Shown here in pieces: positions 6,786 to 9,279 of a DNA stretch of 9,279 nucleotides. Location of the stretch: the NCBI GenBank assembly GCA_002398845.1, contig DHBY01000051.1, positions 1 to 9,279 of the forward strand. Direction: 5' to 3'. Source of the stretch: Firmicutes bacterium UBA4916. GTDB taxonomy: Bacteria; Bacillota; Clostridia; Tissierellales; Tepidimicrobiaceae. A program made the position numbers and the translations under genes. The stretch's first letter is position 1; every line of letters begins with the position of its first letter. The notes beneath the pieces were generated by a model. That model searched no databases, was not told the DNA's origin, and saw nothing but the letters and a program-made list of their open reading frames with translations.

Positions 6786-6811
6786 CTATTACTATTCTAA
6801 AATAAAATCAA
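6783..6811 (-). promoter_or_regulatory. Putative sigma-A-type promoter of the MMPL operon
   Basis: On the minus strand TTGATT (6811-6806) and TAGAAT (6788-6783) are separated by exactly 17 bases. The predicted start point is near 6776, inside the hairpin/operator region. This promoter would let the MMPL operon be expressed separately from tetR. Confidence 0.6.
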
Positions 6812-6816
6812 TATAT

Positions 6817-7422
6817 TTATTTTTTTAAAATAGTATCCACTAGATTTTCTATATATCTTTTTCTTTCTTCTTCATTATTTAAATTTATAAATACCTTATT
6901 AGTATCCTTAATATTTGGTATCATCTGAAAAATAATAGGACCAATTACTCCAGAAAATAATTGCATATATTTAAAATTTAAAGTTTCCTCATCATCTATA
7001 TTTGTAAGAGAATATATTATATTTTGGATATTTTCCTTAGATTCTACATTTCCTAAAAATTTATCTATAATCTCTGGATTGTAGTTTTGATCCTCTAATA
7101 CTAAATTTGTCACTAGCATTATTAACGCAGGATATTCTAATACAAACTTCATCAATGCATCCGCCCAGTCTATTAACTTTTCCCTAGGAGCTTTTTTTTC
7201 ATCTATTATTATTTCATTTTGTATATTAAATAATAGCCTAGAATAATGTTTTTCCACTTCCCTTAATAGATTATCCTTTGAGCCAAAATGATAATTTATT
7301 GAAGCCACATTTACTCCAGCTTTTTCACAGATTTCTCTTACTGTTATATCATCTTTTATTCCATATAATTCAATAGTAGCAGATAAAATTTTTTCCTTAG
7401 TATTTATATTTTTATCCTCCAT
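6817..7422 (-). CDS. TetR/AcrR-family transcriptional regulator
   Basis: A 201-residue one-component repressor-type protein. The N-terminal DNA-binding domain has the TetR hallmark: the helix ILSATIELYG, the helix-turn-helix at about 26-46 (ITVREICEKAGVNVASINYH) and YHFGSKDNLLREVEKHY. The rest (about 60-201) is a helical ligand-binding and dimerisation domain without recognisable sequence signature, as usual for the family. The start is ATG at 7422 with GAGGTG (7429-7434) 6 bases upstream; the in-frame GTG at 7431 overlaps that ribosome site and is unlikely. It sits directly upstream of the MMPL operon in the same direction, and two matching palindromes lie at the MMPL and ABC promoters, so it probably represses both exporters and responds to a compound they handle. 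A half-site (TTTAAAC, 7487-7493) upstream of its own gene hints at weak autoregulation. The ligand is unknown. Confidence 0.93.
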   Translation of the reverse strand: MEDKNINTKEKILSATIELYGIKDDITVREICEKAGVNVASINYHFGSKDNLLREVEKHYSRLLFNIQNEIIIDEKKAPREKLIDWADALMKFVLEYPALIMLVTNLVLEDQNYNPEIIDKFLGNVESKENIQNIIYSLTNIDDEETLNFKYMQLFSGVIGPIIFQMIPNIKDTNKVFINLNNEEERKRYIENLVDTILKK

Positions 7423-7428
7423 ATTAAT

Positions 7429-7434
7429 CACCTC
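7429..7434 (-). promoter_or_regulatory. Ribosome binding site of the TetR-family gene
   Basis: GAGGTG on the minus strand, 6 bases before ATG 7422. It overlaps the alternative GTG at 7431 and so decides the start. Confidence 0.65.
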
Positions 7435-7444
7435 TATTGTTAAT

Positions 7445-7498
7445 ATTATACCATTGAATATGGGAATGATTCTAGGGAATTGTTAAGTTTAAATTATA
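7445..7498 (-). promoter_or_regulatory. Candidate promoters of the TetR-family gene
   Basis: Two minus-strand candidates. The first is TGGTATAAT (7453-7445), an extended -10 without a clear -35. The second is TATAAT (7498-7493) with TTGAAA (7519-7514) 15 bases upstream, slightly short spacing. The second -10 abuts a TTTAAAC half-site (7487-7493) of the operator motif, as expected if the regulator controls itself. Confidence 0.4.
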
Positions 7499-7521
7499 AT
7501 GTACACTTAATATTTTCAATA

Positions 7522-7550
7522 TTGATACTTTCTATATTTGTTTGGGTAAT
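7522..7550 (+). promoter_or_regulatory. Candidate promoter of the alpha/beta hydrolase gene
   Basis: TTGATA (7522-7527), 17 bases, GGTAAT (7545-7550). The -35 is 5 of 6 and the -10 is 4 of 6. The predicted start near 7557 leaves a leader of about 34 bases with GAAAGG at 7575-7580. It is divergent from the tetR promoter region. Confidence 0.35.
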
Positions 7551-7590
7551 TATAAAAGTATATAGTTAAAAGTAGAAAGGTCTGATTAAG

Positions 7591-8463
7591 GTGTACAATA
7601 TTTCTAGAAAAGATGTAGTTTTTAAAAAAGAAGATGCAAATCATTTATCTTTTAATAGTCCATTTCCTTCTGGTGATGAATATGTGGATAAAGGCAGGGC
7701 GCTCTTATATGAAGGTAATAATAATGAAGGGATTGTATTTGTACATGGTCTAGGCAATAGAAATTTTGAATACTTGAAATACTATCCTGAGAATTTAGCT
7801 AAACATGGTTATACAGCCATAATGCCAACATTGCCTTATCATTTTGAGAGGATGCCAAAAGATAAAAAGATATCTTTTCTTTCTGGGACTTCAGTTGATA
7901 TTGAAAAAAGATTTTATCAATCAGTTACAGATTTGCTATCCTGTGTTGACTACTTGGAAAGCATAGGAATGAAAAAGATACATATTATGGGCTTTAGTTT
8001 TGGAGGAATGATAAGTACAATAGCCAAAGCTATAGATAATAGAATAGATAAAGGGGTATTTATAGTATCTGGCGGCAATTTTTTATATATCACCTGGAAA
8101 AGCACTGCAACAAAAGTGCTTAGAGTTCGCTATGAAGATGGAGGCAGCTGCAGCATAGAAAAATGCCATGAACTCCACCAAAGTTTCGATCAAGAAGCAG
8201 AGAATTTTAGCAGCCTAGATGATCTAAATAATCTACCTAATTGTTTTAGATATGATCCTTCCTTATTTGCAAAGATGATAGACCCAAGCAAAGTTTTAAT
8301 GATCAATGCAATTTTTGATCCCTTCATTCCCAGCAAATCCTCTAAAGATTTGTGGAATAAAATGGGACATCCTAAGAGATATAGATTACCTTCAGGGCAT
8401 TTGACTTCACATTTATGGTTTAAAAAATTCATTTTGAAAAAAACCATAGATTTCTTGGAGTAG
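7591..8463 (+). CDS. Alpha/beta-hydrolase fold protein
   Basis: A 290-residue predicted serine hydrolase, cytoplasmic (no signal peptide or membrane segment). Fold markers in order: oxyanion-hole strand IVFVHGLGNRN (His52-Gly53), a second strand TAIMPTLPYHFERMP, nucleophile elbow IMGFSFGGM with Ser136 in G-X-S-X-G-G, a lid-like insertion at about 163-225, an acid strand VLMINAIFDPFIP with Asp243, and SGHLTSH with His270 as the probable catalytic base. The Ser-Asp-His triad is therefore complete. The substrate is unknown; the LPYH...RMP segment recalls bacterial relatives of ABHD18 (Abhydrolase_18), a weak resemblance only. The start is GTG at 7591 with GAAAGG 10 bases upstream; no in-frame ATG is close by. 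It is divergent from the TetR-family gene and separated by 168 bases, so shared control is possible but unproven. The central part (about 8100-8350) is richer in G/C and AGC codons than its surroundings. Confidence 0.85.
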   Translation: MYNISRKDVVFKKEDANHLSFNSPFPSGDEYVDKGRALLYEGNNNEGIVFVHGLGNRNFEYLKYYPENLAKHGYTAIMPTLPYHFERMPKDKKISFLSGTSVDIEKRFYQSVTDLLSCVDYLESIGMKKIHIMGFSFGGMISTIAKAIDNRIDKGVFIVSGGNFLYITWKSTATKVLRVRYEDGGSCSIEKCHELHQSFDQEAENFSSLDDLNNLPNCFRYDPSLFAKMIDPSKVLMINAIFDPFIPSKSSKDLWNKMGHPKRYRLPSGHLTSHLWFKKFILKKTIDFLE

Positions 8464-8489
8464 GATATAAACTGCCATATAAACCATAA

Positions 8490-8539
8490 ATAATAAAAAA
8501 TAATAGCCGATGAAGGTCTATAAAACTACCTCACCGGCT
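8490..8539 (-). terminator. Rho-independent terminator of the hcp gene
   Basis: The stem arms are 8505-8517 and 8528-8539: AGCCG/CGGCT at the base, then TGA/TCA and GGT/ACC, with one bulged base. The mismatch at 8510/8534 becomes a G-U pair in the minus-strand RNA. The minus strand then reads ATTATTTTTTATT. It follows the hcp stop (8546) closely. On the plus strand there is no T-run, so the convergent hydrolase gene has no clear terminator of its own here. Confidence 0.75.
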
Positions 8540-8545
8540 TATCTA

Positions 8546-9279
8546 TTAAGCTTCCATGAAAATCTTTATATCATCTTCTACATTTGAAATTGTTCCAATA
8601 CCGAAGTTTTCTACTAATACCTTAGTTACATTTGGTGAAAGAAATCCTGGCAATGTTGGCCCTAAGTGGATATTCTTTACTCCTAAATATAGTAATGCTA
8701 ATAATACTATTACTGCTTTTTGCTCATACCAAGCTATATTGTATACAATTGGTAATTCATTTATATCATTCAATTCAAATATTTCTTTTAGCTTAAGAGC
8801 TATAAGTGCTAAAGAATAGGAATCATTGCATTGGCCTGCATCTAATACTCTTGGGATTCCGTTGATATCACCTAAATTTAACTTATTATATTTGTATTTA
8901 GCACATCCTGCAGTTAGTATAACCGTATCCTTTGGAAGGGCTTTTGCAAAATCTGTATAATAATCTCTACTCTTCATCCTACCATCGCAGCCTGCCATTA
9001 CAAAGAATTTTTTAATTGCCCCTGTTTTAACTGCCTCTACTATTTGATCGGCTAAAGCAAATACTTGGGCATGAGCAAATCCTCCTACTATTTTCCCTGT
9101 TTCTATTTCTGTTGGTGCTGGTAATCTTTTTGCGTGTTCGATGATTTCTGAAAAGTCTTTAGGCTCTCCATTTACTCTATCTGGAATATGTTTAAATCCT
9201 GGATATCCTGATGAGCCTGTAGTATATACCCTATCTGCATAAACTTCCTTTGGTGGCACTATACAGTTTGTTGTAAATA
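8546..9279 (-). CDS. hcp: Hybrid cluster protein / hydroxylamine reductase, C-terminal part (runs off right edge)
   Basis: The last 243 or so residues of Hcp; the frame stays open to the window end, reading FTTNCI before the internal GTG at 9259, so that GTG is not a start. Hcp is a cytoplasmic iron-sulfur-oxo enzyme of anaerobes, first described as hydroxylamine reductase and also proposed to act on nitric oxide. Visible ligands of the 4Fe-2S-2O hybrid cluster: the Cys of TTNCI; the Cys of VMAGCDG (the persulfide-bearing one in known structures); the Cys of LTAGCAKY, 28 residues on; the Cys of DAGQCNDS, 25 residues further; and the Glu of AWYEQKA, 35 residues further. These spacings fit the Desulfovibrio protein as I recall it. 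The ending [12 protein letters not shown] is characteristic of Hcp. The N-terminal cluster motif and remaining ligands lie outside the window. A terminator follows directly, and the gene appears functionally unrelated to the exporters. Confidence 0.95.
   Translation of the reverse strand, partial: FTTNCIVPPKEVYADRVYTTGSSGYPGFKHIPDRVNGEPKDFSEIIEHAKRLPAPTEIETGKIVGGFAHAQVFALADQIVEAVKTGAIKKFFVMAGCDGRMKSRDYYTDFAKALPKDTVILTAGCAKYKYNKLNLGDINGIPRVLDAGQCNDSYSLALIALKLKEIFELNDINELPIVYNIAWYEQKAVIVLLALLYLGVKNIHLGPTLPGFLSPNVTKVLVENFGIGTISNVEDDIKIFMEA

Noticed and set aside
7516..7525. Perfect 10-base palindrome TCAATATTGA between tetR and the hydrolase gene
   Set aside because: Short and AT-rich, no second copy seen, arms do not extend; likely chance in this composition.
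9257..9259. GTG as start of a short Hcp-like protein
   Set aside because: The frame continues upstream to the window edge with the conserved TTNCI ligand motif, so this is an internal codon of a gene cut by the window.

Overview
The window is AT-rich, has strong GGAGG-type ribosome binding sites and frequent GTG/TTG starts. It carries genes typical of anaerobic, spore-former-like Firmicutes: an FtsX-type ABC exporter, an ECF sigma/DUF4179-type anti-sigma pair, an MMPL transporter and a hybrid cluster protein. I infer a member of the Clostridia/Tissierellia, but no rRNA or other taxonomic marker is present. No tRNA, rRNA, CRISPR array or insertion sequence was seen.

Layout. Positions 1-957 (minus) hold a MacB/LolD-like ABC ATPase followed directly by the start of an FtsX-like permease that runs off the left edge. 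Positions 1143-2754 (minus) hold an ECF sigma factor and a membrane anti-sigma factor overlapping by 53 bases, closed by a hairpin terminator at 1050-1098. Positions 2914-6722 (minus) hold a two-gene operon: an MMPL/RND transporter and an exported protein rich in X-X-X-Leu-X-X-Gly heptads, joined by a TTGA stop/start overlap and ended by a terminator at 2842-2874. Positions 6817-7422 (minus) encode a TetR-family regulator. Divergent from it, 7591-8463 (plus) encodes an alpha/beta hydrolase. Positions 8546-9279 (minus) are the C-terminal part of hybrid cluster protein (Hcp), running off the right edge, with its terminator at 8490-8539. No gene-free stretch exceeds 300 bases; the longest gaps (958-1142, 2755-2913, 7423-7590) hold promoters, operators and terminators.

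How the genes fit together. The key signal is an 18-bp palindrome, TTTAAACNNNNGTTTAAA, found twice: at 978-995 just downstream of the putative start point of the ABC transporter promoter, and at 6749-6766 at the putative start point of the MMPL operon promoter. The two copies also share the flanking 12-mer TGTTTAAAACTA. The simplest reading is that the TetR protein represses two separate export machines (MMPL plus heptad-repeat partner, and ABC ATPase plus FtsX permease), with an ECF sigma/anti-sigma unit sitting between them. The MMPL-side site is also part of a larger 16-bp-arm hairpin followed by a T-run, so it may double as the tetR terminator. The heptad-repeat protein has two arms of equal length in different glycine registers, suggesting a long helical hairpin. 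The regulatory link and the hairpin fold are inferences from sequence pattern; the gene families are well supported by motifs.
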